Assembly: GCF_023282985.1 (NCBI RefSeq)
Contig: NZ_JAGQDC010000006.1
Location: 62,001 to 126,000 of the forward strand
Source: Serratia silvae
GTDB lineage: Bacteria > Pseudomonadota > Gammaproteobacteria > Enterobacterales > Enterobacteriaceae
DNA: 64,000 nucleotides
Direction: 5' to 3'
Shown here: piece by piece, positions 39,870-51,353 of the stretch
Numbering within the stretch: the stretch's first letter is position 1
Layout of the letters: the number at the start of each line of letters is the position of its first letter
Program-made: the position numbers and the translations under genes
Notes under the pieces: model-generated
Told to the model about the DNA's origin: nothing
Databases searched by the model: none
What the model saw: the letters and a program-made list of their open reading frames with translations, nothing else

Positions 39870-41282
39870 ATGGCCACGTTTTTGAGCGATGATTTCTTGT
39901 TAGACAGTGAATTTGCCCGCCGCCTGTATCACGACTATGCGGTGGATCAGCCTATTTTCGATTATCACTGCCATCTGCCGCCGCAACAGATTGCCGAAAA
40001 CACTCGTTTTAAGAACATGTACGATATTTGGCTGAAGGGCGATCACTATAAGTGGCGTGCGATGCGCACTAACGGCGTGGCGGAACGCCTGTGCACTGGC
40101 GATGCTTCTGACCGAGAAAAATTTGATGCCTGGGCGGCAACGGTACCGCATACCATCGGCAACCCGCTGTATCACTGGACGCACCTAGAACTGCGCCGTC
40201 CGTTTGGCATCACCGGTAAGCTGCTCTCCCCGACTACCGCCGATGAAATCTGGCAGCGCGGTAATGAACTGCTGTCGCAGGAGGCTTTCAGCGCTCGGGG
40301 CATCATGAAACAGATGAAGGTAAAAATGGCGGGTACCACCGACGATCCGATCGACGATCTGCGTCACCATAAAGCCATCGCTGCCGATAGCAGCTTCGAT
40401 ATTAAAGTATTGCCTAGCTGGCGCCCTGACAGGGCCTTCAATATTGAAGCCGCTGGGTTTAATGACTATATGCAACAGCTAGAAGCAGCCGCAGACATTT
40501 CCATCAGCCGCTTCAACGATTTGTGCGATGCGCTCAAAAAACGCCTGGATCACTTTGCCGCTCACGGCTGTAAGGTTTCCGATCACGCATTAGACGTGGT
40601 GATGTACGGCGAGGCCGATGAGGCCACGTTAGACAAGATCCTGGCCCAGCGCCTCAGCGGGGAGTTGCCAACGCCACACCAGGTTGCTCAGTTCAAGACT
40701 GCCGTCCTGCTGTTCCTGGCTGCTGAATATCAGCGCCGCGAATGGGTGCAGCAATACCACATCGGCGCGCTGCGTAATAACAACAGCCGGATGTTCAAGA
40801 CCATCGGCCCGGACATTGGCTTCGACTCCATTAACGATCAGCCGGTAGCCGAATCACTGTCTCGCCTGCTGGATGCTCAGGCCAGGCAGGGCGCGTTGCC
40901 GAAGACCATTCTTTACTGCCTCAACCCACGAGATAACGAAGTGATCGGCACCATGGTCGGCAACTTCCAGGGCGAAGGTACGCCGGGCAAGATCCAGTTT
41001 GGCTCAGGCTGGTGGTTTAACGATCAGAAAGACGGTATGCAGCGTCAGATGACGCAGTTGGCACAGCTTGGGCTACTTAGCCGCTTTGTTGGCATGCTGA
41101 CCGACAGCCGCAGCTTCCTTTCTTATACGCGTCACGAATACTTCCGCCGCATCCTGTGCCAGATGATTGGCCGCTGGGTGGAAGATGGCGAAGCACCGGC
41201 GGATATAGCGTTGCTGGGGGAGATGGTGAAAAACATCTGCTTCGACAATGCCAAGCACTATTTCGCTATCGAATTAGCGTAG
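39870..41282 (+). CDS. uxaC: UxaC, glucuronate/galacturonate isomerase
   Basis: Converts D-glucuronate to fructuronate and D-galacturonate to tagaturonate, the first cytoplasmic step. It has 470 residues, as in E. coli. The N-terminal metal site is in [20 protein letters not shown] (about 28-47). [15 protein letters not shown] and the C-terminal [22 protein letters not shown] are further conserved blocks. It is the first gene of uxaCA, with 20 nt to uxaA, downstream of a candidate ExuR site. Confidence 0.98.
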   Translation: MATFLSDDFLLDSEFARRLYHDYAVDQPIFDYHCHLPPQQIAENTRFKNMYDIWLKGDHYKWRAMRTNGVAERLCTGDASDREKFDAWAATVPHTIGNPLYHWTHLELRRPFGITGKLLSPTTADEIWQRGNELLSQEAFSARGIMKQMKVKMAGTTDDPIDDLRHHKAIAADSSFDIKVLPSWRPDRAFNIEAAGFNDYMQQLEAAADISISRFNDLCDALKKRLDHFAAHGCKVSDHALDVVMYGEADEATLDKILAQRLSGELPTPHQVAQFKTAVLLFLAAEYQRREWVQQYHIGALRNNNSRMFKTIGPDIGFDSINDQPVAESLSRLLDAQARQGALPKTILYCLNPRDNEVIGTMVGNFQGEGTPGKIQFGSGWWFNDQKDGMQRQMTQLAQLGLLSRFVGMLTDSRSFLSYTRHEYFRRILCQMIGRWVEDGEAPADIALLGEMVKNICFDNAKHYFAIELA

Positions 41283-41302
41283 TTACAGCTCGAGGTTGGT
41301 TT

Positions 41303-42793
41303 ATGCAAAGCATCATAAAGATCCATGCAAAAGATAATGTGGCGGTCGCACTGTGTGATTTGGCTGCTGGCGACCAGCCAGCCTGGGAAGGACAGGCGAT
41401 CACACTGGCGCAAGACGTTGCTCGAGGGCACAAATTTGCTCTTGAACCAATCGCAGCCGGTGAGATGATCGTCAAATATGGCTTACCGATTGGCCATGCG
41501 CTGGTTGCCATCGTGGCGGGTGAGCACATTCATTCGCAAAATACCAAAACCAACCTGAGCGATCTCGATAGCTATCAGTATCAACCGGAGTTCCAGACCT
41601 TACCGGCGCAGGCGGCAGATCGTGACGTACAAATTTACCGCCGCAGTAACGGTGAGGTAGGGATCCGCAACGAACTGTGGATCATCCCGACCGTGGGCTG
41701 TGTGAACGGTATCGCTCGTCAGATCCTGCAACGTTTTCTGAAGGAAACCGGGGAAGCAGCAGGGATTGACGGCGTGCATCTGTTCAGTCACCCCTTCGGC
41801 TGTTCGCAGCTCGGTCAGGATCATGAAAATACCCGTACCATGCTGCAAAATATGGTGCGTCACCCCAATGCAGGTGCGGTTCTGGTGATTGGCCTGGGCT
41901 GTGAGAACAACCAGGTGGATGCCTTCCGCAGTACGCTGGGTGAATTTGATGAGCAGCGCGTGCGTTTTATGGTCTGCCAGCAACAGGATGATGAAGTTGC
42001 CGACGGATTGGCACATTTGCATGCGCTATACCAGATTATGCGCGACGATCGCCGCCAGGCGGGCAAGCTCAGCGAGCTGAAGTTTGGTCTGGAATGCGGG
42101 GGGTCGGATGGTTTATCGGGGATCACGGCCAACCCGTTACTGGGCTGCTTCTCGGACTATGTGATTGCCAACGGGGGCACCACGGTGCTGACCGAAGTGC
42201 CGGAAATGTTTGGTGCCGAGCGCATTCTGATGAGCCGCTGCCGCGATGAAGATACCTTTGAAAAAACCGTCAGCATGGTCAACGACTTCAAACAGTATTT
42301 TATTGCCCACAACCAACCGATTTACGAGAACCCTTCACCGGGCAACAAGGCCGGAGGCATCACCACGTTAGAAGAGAAATCCCTGGGCTGCACCCAAAAA
42401 GCCGGGCAGAGCCAGGTGGTGGACGTATTGAAATACGGTGAGCGCCTGCGTCTGCCGGGTCTGAACCTGCTGAGTGCGCCGGGCAATGATGCGGTTGCTA
42501 CCAGCGCGCTGGCGGGGGCCGGGTGCCACATGGTGTTGTTTAGCACCGGGCGGGGGACGCCTTATGGTGGCTTTGTGCCAACGGTGAAGCTGGCAACCAA
42601 CTCGGAGCTGGCGGCGAAGAAACCGCATTGGATCGATTTTGACGCAGGCCGCCTGATCCACGGCTTGCCGATGGCACAGATGCTGGAGCAGTTTGTCGAT
42701 CTGATCGTGGACATTGCCGATGGCGAACCGGCGCGTAATGAAGTGAATGATTTCCGCGAGTTGGCGATCTTTAAAAGCGGTGTCACGTTGTAA
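41303..42793 (+). CDS. uxaA: UxaA, altronate dehydratase
   Basis: Dehydrates D-altronate to 2-keto-3-deoxygluconate in the galacturonate branch. The start is the ATG at 41303 (MQSIIKIHAKDNVAVALCDL) after GAGG; the frame extends upstream through uxaC in another phase. The 496 residues have an N-terminal SAF-like domain (about 1-90) and the catalytic UxaA/GarD domain (about 110-490), with VGCVNGIARQIL, LFSHPFGCSQLGQDH, ECGGSDGLSGITANP and TGRGTPYGG. The Fe/Mn-binding Cys and His are present. Confidence 0.97.
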   Translation: MQSIIKIHAKDNVAVALCDLAAGDQPAWEGQAITLAQDVARGHKFALEPIAAGEMIVKYGLPIGHALVAIVAGEHIHSQNTKTNLSDLDSYQYQPEFQTLPAQAADRDVQIYRRSNGEVGIRNELWIIPTVGCVNGIARQILQRFLKETGEAAGIDGVHLFSHPFGCSQLGQDHENTRTMLQNMVRHPNAGAVLVIGLGCENNQVDAFRSTLGEFDEQRVRFMVCQQQDDEVADGLAHLHALYQIMRDDRRQAGKLSELKFGLECGGSDGLSGITANPLLGCFSDYVIANGGTTVLTEVPEMFGAERILMSRCRDEDTFEKTVSMVNDFKQYFIAHNQPIYENPSPGNKAGGITTLEEKSLGCTQKAGQSQVVDVLKYGERLRLPGLNLLSAPGNDAVATSALAGAGCHMVLFSTGRGTPYGGFVPTVKLATNSELAAKKPHWIDFDAGRLIHGLPMAQMLEQFVDLIVDIADGEPARNEVNDFRELAIFKSGVTL

Positions 42794-42868
42794 AGCCTAG
42801 CCGGCGGGAGTAGCATAAAACGGTGTTTTACTTTAAACGCTTTGTTACTACCGCCCCAGGATCCCCTA

Positions 42869-43432
42869 ATGACGTTTTATTGGTTTGCGCAGTCCGTTGG
42901 CGTGCTGGCTTTTTTAGTAGGCATCACCAGCTTTTTTAATCGCGATGACCAGCGTTTCAAACTGCAGCTGTCGGGCTACAGCCTGATTATCGGCATCCAC
43001 TTTATCCTGATGGGGGCGAATGCCGCAGGGAGTAGCGCACTGCTTAGCGCCTGCCGCAACCTGGTCTCGATGAAGACTCGCAGCCTATGGGTGATGTGGA
43101 TCTTCATCACCCTCACGCTCATCATCGGCTTATCCCGGTTCCACCACTGGATCGAACTGCTACCGATCTGTGGCACCACTATCAGCACCTGGGCGTTGTT
43201 TCGCACACGGGGTCTGACCACTCGCTGCGTAATGTGGTGCTCAACGGCCTGTTGGGTCACCCACAACATCTGGCTTGGCTCGATCGGTGGTTCGCTGATT
43301 GAAGGCAGTTTCCTGCTGATGAATGGCTTCAATATTATCCGCTTCCGCCGCCTGCAATTGCGCGGCATCGACCCTTTTGCGGTCGAAAAAAAAGCGCCCG
43401 TTGCAGAAGGGCGCCAGCCAGTTAAGCAATAA
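42869..43432 (+). CDS. ygjV: YgjV, inner-membrane protein
   Basis: Inner-membrane protein of the YgjV family (Imp-YgjV), 187 residues, started at 42869 (MTFYWFAQSVGVLAFLVGIT). About five hydrophobic helices are visible. SSALLSACRNLVSMKTRSLW, STWALFRTRGLTTRCVMWCS and GGSLIEGSFLLMNGFNIIRF are conserved against E. coli YgjV (183). The function is unknown. It follows uxaA by 75 nt, as in E. coli, where ygjV is next to sstT and uxaA. Confidence 0.93.
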   Translation: MTFYWFAQSVGVLAFLVGITSFFNRDDQRFKLQLSGYSLIIGIHFILMGANAAGSSALLSACRNLVSMKTRSLWVMWIFITLTLIIGLSRFHHWIELLPICGTTISTWALFRTRGLTTRCVMWCSTACWVTHNIWLGSIGGSLIEGSFLLMNGFNIIRFRRLQLRGIDPFAVEKKAPVAEGRQPVKQ

Positions 43433-43485
43433 AGTGCAGGTTGCTGAGATTACCTCCTCTCTTACAACAGAGCAGAGGCTATCAG

Positions 43486-43513
43486 CTCCCTCTCCCTGTG
43501 GGAGAAGGGGGAG
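43486..43513. terminator. Possible bidirectional terminator, ygjV/sstT
   Basis: CTCCCTCTCCC and GGGAGAAGGGGGAG form an imperfect stem around TGT between the convergent genes. No T-tract is present on either strand. Confidence 0.35.
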
Positions 43514-43518
43514 GGGAC

Positions 43519-44754
43519 TTAACGAACTTTCAGCGGATCTTCATTGGCCAAACGTTGGTCTTCTGCCTGACAGGCCGCTGCGGTAAACAGCACGTCGGTG
43601 GAGGAGTTAAGCGCGGTTTCAGCCGAGTCTTGCAGTACGCCGATGATAAAGCCGACGGCAACCACCTGCATCGCAATTTCGTTAGGAATACCGAACATGT
43701 TGCAAGCCAGCGGGATCAACAGCAGTGAACCACCGGCCACGCCGGAAGCCCCACAGGCACAGATCGCGGCAACCACGCTCAACAGCAGTGCAGTCGGCAC
43801 ATCGACAGGAATACCCAGCGTATGAACCGCCGCCAGCGTCAGCACGGTGATGGTGATCGCGGCACCGGCCATGTTGATGGTCGCCCCCAGCGGGATAGAA
43901 ACCGAATAGGTATCTTCGTTCAGATTCAGCTTTCTGCTCAGTTCCATATTCACTGGGATGTTGGCGGCAGAGCTGCGGGTAAAGAAGGCGGTAACGCCGC
44001 TTTCACGCAGGCAGGTGAACACCAGTGGATAAGGGTTACGGCGGATCTTCCAGTAAACGATCAGCGGGTTCAGCACCAGCGCCACCAGTAGCATACAGCC
44101 GATTAGCACGAACAGCAGTTGGGCATAGCCCCACAGCGCGCTAAAGCCAGTATCGGCCAGGGTCGATGCCACCAGGCCAAAGATACCCAGCGGCGCACAG
44201 CGGATCACCGCGCGTACCACCATGGTCACGGCATGAGACATGTCATTGATTAGCGACTTGGTGGTTTCAGAGGCATGGCGCAGCGCCAGCCCCAGACCCA
44301 CGGCCCAGGCCAGGATGCCGATATAGTTGGCGTTGATCAGCGCATGGAATGGATTCGCCACCACGCTCATCAGTAAGCCTTTGAGCACTTCAACGATGCC
44401 ACCCGGCGGGTTGATGTCGGTGCTGCCTACGGCCAGTGCCAGCGTGGAAGGGAAAATAAAGCTGACCAACACGGCGGTAAGCGCGGCGGCAAAGGTGCCC
44501 AGCAGGTAAAGGAACAGGATAGGGCGGATATTGGTTTTTTGGCCCTGCTTATGGTTGGCGATGGAAGCCATGACCAACACCAGCACCAACAGAGGCGCAA
44601 CGGCCTTTAAGGCGCCAACGAACAGCGTCCCGAGCAGGCCAACGGCGGCTGCGGCATCTGGCGAAACCAGTGCCACCACAATGCCCGCCACTAGGCCGAT
44701 CATTATTTGTTTAACCAGACTGCCCTGAGTGATGCGTAGTAAGAGTTTATTCAT
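43519..44754 (-). CDS. sstT: SstT, serine/threonine:Na+ symporter
   Basis: Dicarboxylate/amino acid:cation symporter (DAACS) family member that takes up L-serine and L-threonine with Na+. The 411 residues span about eight helices plus two re-entrant loops. [20 protein letters not shown] is the serine-rich HP1 motif. [21 protein letters not shown] holds the NMxGxA Na+ site, and [19 protein letters not shown] the HP2 loop. Length and motifs match E. coli SstT (414). It is monocistronic here. Confidence 0.97.
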   Translation of the reverse strand: MNKLLLRITQGSLVKQIMIGLVAGIVVALVSPDAAAAVGLLGTLFVGALKAVAPLLVLVLVMASIANHKQGQKTNIRPILFLYLLGTFAAALTAVLVSFIFPSTLALAVGSTDINPPGGIVEVLKGLLMSVVANPFHALINANYIGILAWAVGLGLALRHASETTKSLINDMSHAVTMVVRAVIRCAPLGIFGLVASTLADTGFSALWGYAQLLFVLIGCMLLVALVLNPLIVYWKIRRNPYPLVFTCLRESGVTAFFTRSSAANIPVNMELSRKLNLNEDTYSVSIPLGATINMAGAAITITVLTLAAVHTLGIPVDVPTALLLSVVAAICACGASGVAGGSLLLIPLACNMFGIPNEIAMQVVAVGFIIGVLQDSAETALNSSTDVLFTAAACQAEDQRLANEDPLKVR

Positions 44755-45046
44755 GATGCTTTTGCGTTTCCGCTCCCTGAAATGTGGCGTACAGATTGCT
44801 GCGCCTCGGCTGAAACGTGGCCGGGCAACTTATCGTCATATCTGTAACTAAGTGTGTTTGCTATGCCAGTATTCAGTAAACGGGGAATATTGGAAAGGGG
44901 AGAAGGTGAAATTACCAGTACAGATCAATGATTGATAACATACTGTTTACATTTGTGTGATCGCCATAACATTTGGCGTTTATGGCTATTTGCCAAATAA
45001 TCGCGGGGCGTCTAGCGCCCCGGATAACAGATTATGATGGTCAACC
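44755..45046. other. sstT upstream region, no gene seen
   Basis: A 292-bp A+T-rich stretch that should hold the sstT promoter and the 3' end of the amidotransferase transcript. No clear terminator or operator is visible. Confidence 0.4.
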
Positions 45047-45784
45047 TTAACCCACTTCGGCCAACGACTGTTGTGCCCCCAGGCTGGCGACAAAGTCTTG
45101 CAGCAACAGCTGGCTGAATGGCGTATCGCTCACCCGCTGCTGTTTAAGCCGATAAGCTGGCTGATTGGCCGGTTCCAATTCACTGAGCCAGTTTAGATAG
45201 CGCTGCATGATCGCCCCGTTAAATTCTGGGTGGAACTGAGTGGTCAAGGCGTTAGCGCCGTAGCGCAGGATTTGGCAGGCGTCGTGTTGCGAGCGGGCCA
45301 GGACTTCGGCCCCTGGCGGCGGCGTTAATACGCTTTGCGCATGGATCAGGTTCACGTTGAAGCGTGGGGGCAGGCTGGCGAGGCGCTTATCAGAGTGGGC
45401 GGCTGGCAGTAGCTCAATCTCCAGAGTGCCGACTTCCATGCCCTGCGGGTGGTAGCCTACCTCGCCGCCCAGCGCATAAGCCAGAAGCTGGTGGCCGTAG
45501 CATACGCCAAAGATCGGCAGATTGATTTGCATTGCCTGGCGTAGCCACTCTGCCGCCCGTTCGCTCCAGGGGAGTCGTTCAGTCACCATAGCGGCTGAAC
45601 CGGTGATCACCACGCCGCAGTAATCTTCCGGGGGCAGCGGTGTCTCACCAGCGAGAACGTGCACGATATGTACTCGATTGGCGTCGATATTCCCCTGTTT
45701 TAGGAACATCTGCTCAAAATTGGCCTGCTCCTGCTGGATCATCTGCGGCGCATCACCGGTTTGCATCAACAACAGCGGTTTCAT
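45047..45784 (-). CDS. Class I glutamine amidotransferase-like protein
   Basis: 245-residue stand-alone GATase1 domain with an intact nucleophile elbow IFGVCYGHQLLAYALGG (Cys near 93) and the His/Glu pair TTQFHPEFNGAIM near 180. The triad is therefore complete and a glutaminase, gamma-glutamyl hydrolase or similar activity is likely. No synthetase domain is attached. It is 1 nt upstream-adjacent to ygjR on the same strand, so the two probably form an operon. The substrate is unknown. It is not the GuaA or PuuD type by length and motif. Confidence 0.85.
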   Translation of the reverse strand: MKPLLLMQTGDAPQMIQQEQANFEQMFLKQGNIDANRVHIVHVLAGETPLPPEDYCGVVITGSAAMVTERLPWSERAAEWLRQAMQINLPIFGVCYGHQLLAYALGGEVGYHPQGMEVGTLEIELLPAAHSDKRLASLPPRFNVNLIHAQSVLTPPPGAEVLARSQHDACQILRYGANALTTQFHPEFNGAIMQRYLNWLSELEPANQPAYRLKQQRVSDTPFSQLLLQDFVASLGAQQSLAEVG

Positions 45785-45785
45785 T

Positions 45786-46766
45786 TTATTCTCCGTCTGC
45801 GGGGAACACTACGCCAGTCTGGCGGCGGATTTCCGTCAGCAGGCTGGCGACGATCAGGGAATTTTCCAGGCCCACATGCTCGACCTGCCGTTTTTCCACC
45901 AGTTCGGCAAACACTTGCGCTTCATATAGCATGGTATTGATGTGTTGCGGCTGGGTCAGCACTTGGCTATTTTCACCGCGTGGCGTCAGCACCACGCCTT
46001 GGGCTTCGGAGATTTTTTCGATCACCAGCGTGCCCTCTTCGCCCTGGATCTCGCTCGGAATGTCCGAGTTGCTGACCTTGGAATGGCTGATCACCACGTC
46101 AAAGTCACCATAGTTCAGGCACACGCTGCCGTGGGCATCCACCCCGGTATCGAGCAATGTTGCGCTAGCCAATACCGTTTGCGGTGCACCAAACAGTGCC
46201 ACGGTGCTGGCTACGCAGTAATAGCCAATGTCCATGATCGAGCTGTTGGAAAAGTGCGGGTTGAAGGTGTTCGGGTTTTCACCAGCCAGGTAACGCGGAT
46301 AGCGAGAGGAGTATTGGCAATAGTTGATAAATGCCTTACGTAGTTTACCAATCTTCGGCAATGCCTGTTGCAGGATAAGAAAATTGGGTAAATGGGCGCT
46401 TTTGAACGCTTCAAACAGTACCACCTGGTGTTCCCGTGCGCAGGCTACCAGCTGTTCCACTTCGCGCAGATTTGACGCCAGCGGCTTCTCGCAAATCACA
46501 TGCTTTTTATGGCTGAGGAACAGCAGAGATTGTTGGCAGTGCAGAGAGTTGGGGCTGGCAATATACACCGCATCAATAACGTCGGATTGCGCCAGCGCTT
46601 CCAGCGAGTCAAAGAAGTGTTCGACCGGATAGTTGGCGCCAAAGGCCTGCGCCTGTTCGAGCTTACGCGAATAGATGGCGGTCAGCCTCATCTTGCCGCT
46701 TTCGTGAGCTGCATCGATAAAACGTTCGGTGATCCAGTTGGTGCCGACAACAGCAAAGCGAATCAT
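45786..46766 (-). CDS. ygjR: YgjR, Gfo/Idh/MocA-family oxidoreductase
   Basis: NAD(P)-dependent oxidoreductase of the Gfo/Idh/MocA family, 326 residues. The N-terminal Rossmann fold starts MIRFAVVGTNWITERFIDAA. The family motif HVICEKPLASNLREVEQLV (about 91-109) contains the conserved EKP Lys. The C-terminal sheet domain follows (SNSSIMDIGYYCVASTVALF with the DIGYY active-site segment). The substrate is unknown; sugars or cyclitols are typical of the family. It lies just upstream of the amidotransferase gene. Confidence 0.93.
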   Translation of the reverse strand: MIRFAVVGTNWITERFIDAAHESGKMRLTAIYSRKLEQAQAFGANYPVEHFFDSLEALAQSDVIDAVYIASPNSLHCQQSLLFLSHKKHVICEKPLASNLREVEQLVACAREHQVVLFEAFKSAHLPNFLILQQALPKIGKLRKAFINYCQYSSRYPRYLAGENPNTFNPHFSNSSIMDIGYYCVASTVALFGAPQTVLASATLLDTGVDAHGSVCLNYGDFDVVISHSKVSNSDIPSEIQGEEGTLVIEKISEAQGVVLTPRGENSQVLTQPQHINTMLYEAQVFAELVEKRQVEHVGLENSLIVASLLTEIRRQTGVVFPADGE

Positions 46767-46855
46767 GGGTGACTCCGATTTCCACAGGAAGATAGCTCAA
46801 GGAACCAGATTATCACGCCGCAGAGATTAGGCGAATATTTGCTTAAAACTGCTGA

Positions 46856-47362
46856 TTATTCATAGAGTTCACCGAATAATGAGAGATGGGTCAGATACAG
46901 ACGGGTATCAAACTCCAACTGGTGATAGCTGGGTTCCATATGGCAGCACAGGCTGTAAAACGCCTTGTTGTGGTCTTTCTCTTTCAGGTGTGCCAGTTCG
47001 TGGACTACGATCATGCGCAGGAAAGGCTCCGGGGCGTTTTTAAACACCGTCGCCACGCGGATCTCGGCTTTGGCCTTCAGCTTGCCACCTTGCACCCGGG
47101 AAATGGCGGTATGCAGCCCCAAGGCGTGCTTCATCACCTGGATCTTGCTGTCGTAGGCCACCTTGCTCAGTGGTTGAGCATTACGCAGATACTGATTTTT
47201 CAGATCGACGGTAAACTGATAAAGCGACTTGTCGGTGGTGCAGCCATGAACCTGCGGATAGCGTTGTAACAAAACCTCGCCTAGCCGCTGTTGCTGGATG
47301 AGTTGTTGCACCTGCATTTGCAGATGATCGGGGTAGCCTTGCAGGTAGCTCAGTTCGGACAT
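46856..47362 (-). CDS. ygjP: YgjP, WLM/M48-like metal-dependent hydrolase
   Basis: 168-residue protein of the YgjP-like metallopeptidase family (DUF45). The zinc site is VVHELAHLKEKDHNKAFYSLC (HExxH with a third His five residues later). E. coli YgjP (167 residues) is the close match. No substrate is established. It is divergent from rlmG with a 149-bp gap. The metal ligands are all present, so the enzyme should be active. Confidence 0.92.
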   Translation of the reverse strand: MSELSYLQGYPDHLQMQVQQLIQQQRLGEVLLQRYPQVHGCTTDKSLYQFTVDLKNQYLRNAQPLSKVAYDSKIQVMKHALGLHTAISRVQGGKLKAKAEIRVATVFKNAPEPFLRMIVVHELAHLKEKDHNKAFYSLCCHMEPSYHQLEFDTRLYLTHLSLFGELYE

Positions 47363-47511
47363 GTTATTCAGTATTCACTGGTAAACCGGGGCGAGCATTG
47401 TATGACGTTTTGTTGCTCAAATCCTGCAAAGGGCAATTAATCCCAAAAAACATTTTACTGCTGAGCGTTTTTAGGGGATAAACAGCCCAAATTTACTATT
47501 CAGGAGGGGCA

Positions 47512-48651
47512 ATGAGCCAACTCGATCTGGGAACACAGCAACTTGAGCTGGAGCGTTATCCCCAACAGGAAGAAGCCACCCAGTTGCAGGCGTGGGAAGC
47601 GGCGGACGAATATCTGCTGCAACAGTTGGAAAATGTCGATATCGGTGAACGCCCGGTACTGATTTTCAACGACAACTTTGGCACGCTGGCCTGTGCCCTG
47701 CATGGCTATAAGCCTTACAGCATCAGCGATTCTTATATGAGCCAACTGGCGACGCGCCATAACCTCAAGCTGAATGAGCTCGATGTTGAACAGGTCACCT
47801 TGCAAGACTGCCTGGCCGAACTGCCTGCCAACCCGGCGGTGGTGCTGATCCGCATCCCGAAAGCGCTGGCGCTGCTGGAGCAGCAATTACGTGCCCTGCG
47901 TGACGTGGTGGCACCCGATACGCTGATCGTGGCCGGTGCCAAAGCGCGTGACGTGCATACCTCGACCATGCAAGTGTTTGAGCGGGTGCTTGGCCCAACC
48001 CGCACCAGCCTGGCCTGGAAAAAGGCCCGCCTGATTTATTGCCAGGTAGCTGACATCGTGCCACCGGCAGCGCCGGAAACCACCGACTGGCTGCTCGACG
48101 GCACGGACTGGCTGATCCACAACCATGCCAACGTGTTCTCACGCGGCAGCCTGGATATTGGCGCACGCCTGTTCTTGGAAAACCTGCCGAAGGATTTGCA
48201 GGGCCATATTGTCGATCTCGGCTGTGGCAACGGCATTATCGGGATGCGTGCCTTGGTGCAGAACCCGCAAGCGCAGATGACCTTCGTCGATGAGTCCTAC
48301 ATGGCGGTGGCGTCCAGCGAACTGAACGTGGCGCACAATCTGCCGCAGGAGATGGATCGCTGTCAGTTTGAAGTGAACAACTCGCTGGCGGGCATTGAGC
48401 GTGAAAGCCTGCAGGCGGTACTGTGTAACCCACCGTTCCACCAGCAGCATGCGATCACCGATCACACCGCCTGGCAGATGTTCTGCGACGCCAAGCGCTG
48501 CCTGCAAGTGGGTGGCGAGCTGTGGATCGTGGGCAACCGCCATCTGGATTACTACCAGAAGCTGAGGCGTTTGTTCGGCAACTGCACCACCGTGGCTTCT
48601 AACCAGAAGTTCTTGATCCTTAAAGCGATCAAGTCTGGCGCTCGCTATTAA
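47512..48651 (+). CDS. rlmG: RlmG, 23S rRNA m2G1835 methyltransferase
   Basis: SAM-dependent N2-guanine methyltransferase acting on protein-free 23S rRNA at G1835. The 379 residues comprise two related domains. The N-terminal one is degenerate, and the C-terminal one has [20 protein letters not shown] (SAM loop, about 227-246) and the catalytic [16 protein letters not shown] (about 303-318). AGGAGG lies 7 nt before the ATG at 47512. Length and motifs match E. coli RlmG (378). Confidence 0.97.
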   Translation: MSQLDLGTQQLELERYPQQEEATQLQAWEAADEYLLQQLENVDIGERPVLIFNDNFGTLACALHGYKPYSISDSYMSQLATRHNLKLNELDVEQVTLQDCLAELPANPAVVLIRIPKALALLEQQLRALRDVVAPDTLIVAGAKARDVHTSTMQVFERVLGPTRTSLAWKKARLIYCQVADIVPPAAPETTDWLLDGTDWLIHNHANVFSRGSLDIGARLFLENLPKDLQGHIVDLGCGNGIIGMRALVQNPQAQMTFVDESYMAVASSELNVAHNLPQEMDRCQFEVNNSLAGIERESLQAVLCNPPFHQQHAITDHTAWQMFCDAKRCLQVGGELWIVGNRHLDYYQKLRRLFGNCTTVASNQKFLILKAIKSGARY

Positions 48652-48660
48652 TTGAGTTGG

Positions 48661-48689
48661 CCTTCGGGCGTATCGTTACGCCCCGAAGG
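48661..48689. terminator. Possible bidirectional terminator, rlmG/fadH
   Basis: CCTTCGG and CCGAAGG close a stem with GCG/CGC inside, between convergent stops. It has no T-tract. Confidence 0.45.
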
Positions 48690-51122
<2,433 letters not shown>

Positions 51123-51341
51123 ATGGCTCATTTTGCGCAGTCCCCCTATTTCGTTTTACATCAATTAACCTGTCAGTTTGCCAATGGCGAAACCCTATTT
51201 GGCCCGCTTAATCTGGCCTCTTCGCAGGCGATTGACCCATCGTTTTTCCTGGTCGGCAGCGGGTTGGTACTTTCAGGCAATGTAAGCCCGCCTGAGGGGC
51301 CAAGCTGGAGAGTTTTTGGTATACTTAAGGTCATTTTGTGA
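51123..51341 (+). pseudogene. Remnant of an ABC-F ATPase gene
   Basis: A 72-codon frame starting MAHFAQSPYFVLHQLTCQF and NGETLFGPLNL, the typical opening of a duplicated-ATPase ABC-F protein, where the next block should be the Walker A loop. Instead the sequence runs through SSQAIDPSFFLVGS into LVLSGNVS, which resembles the strand normally found 30-40 residues further on, and then ends. No Walker A, signature or Walker B motif follows in any frame before the next gene at 51354. This looks like a gene reduced by internal deletion and truncation. A real small ORF cannot be excluded. Confidence 0.55.
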
Positions 51342-51353
51342 GGTTTCGAGACA

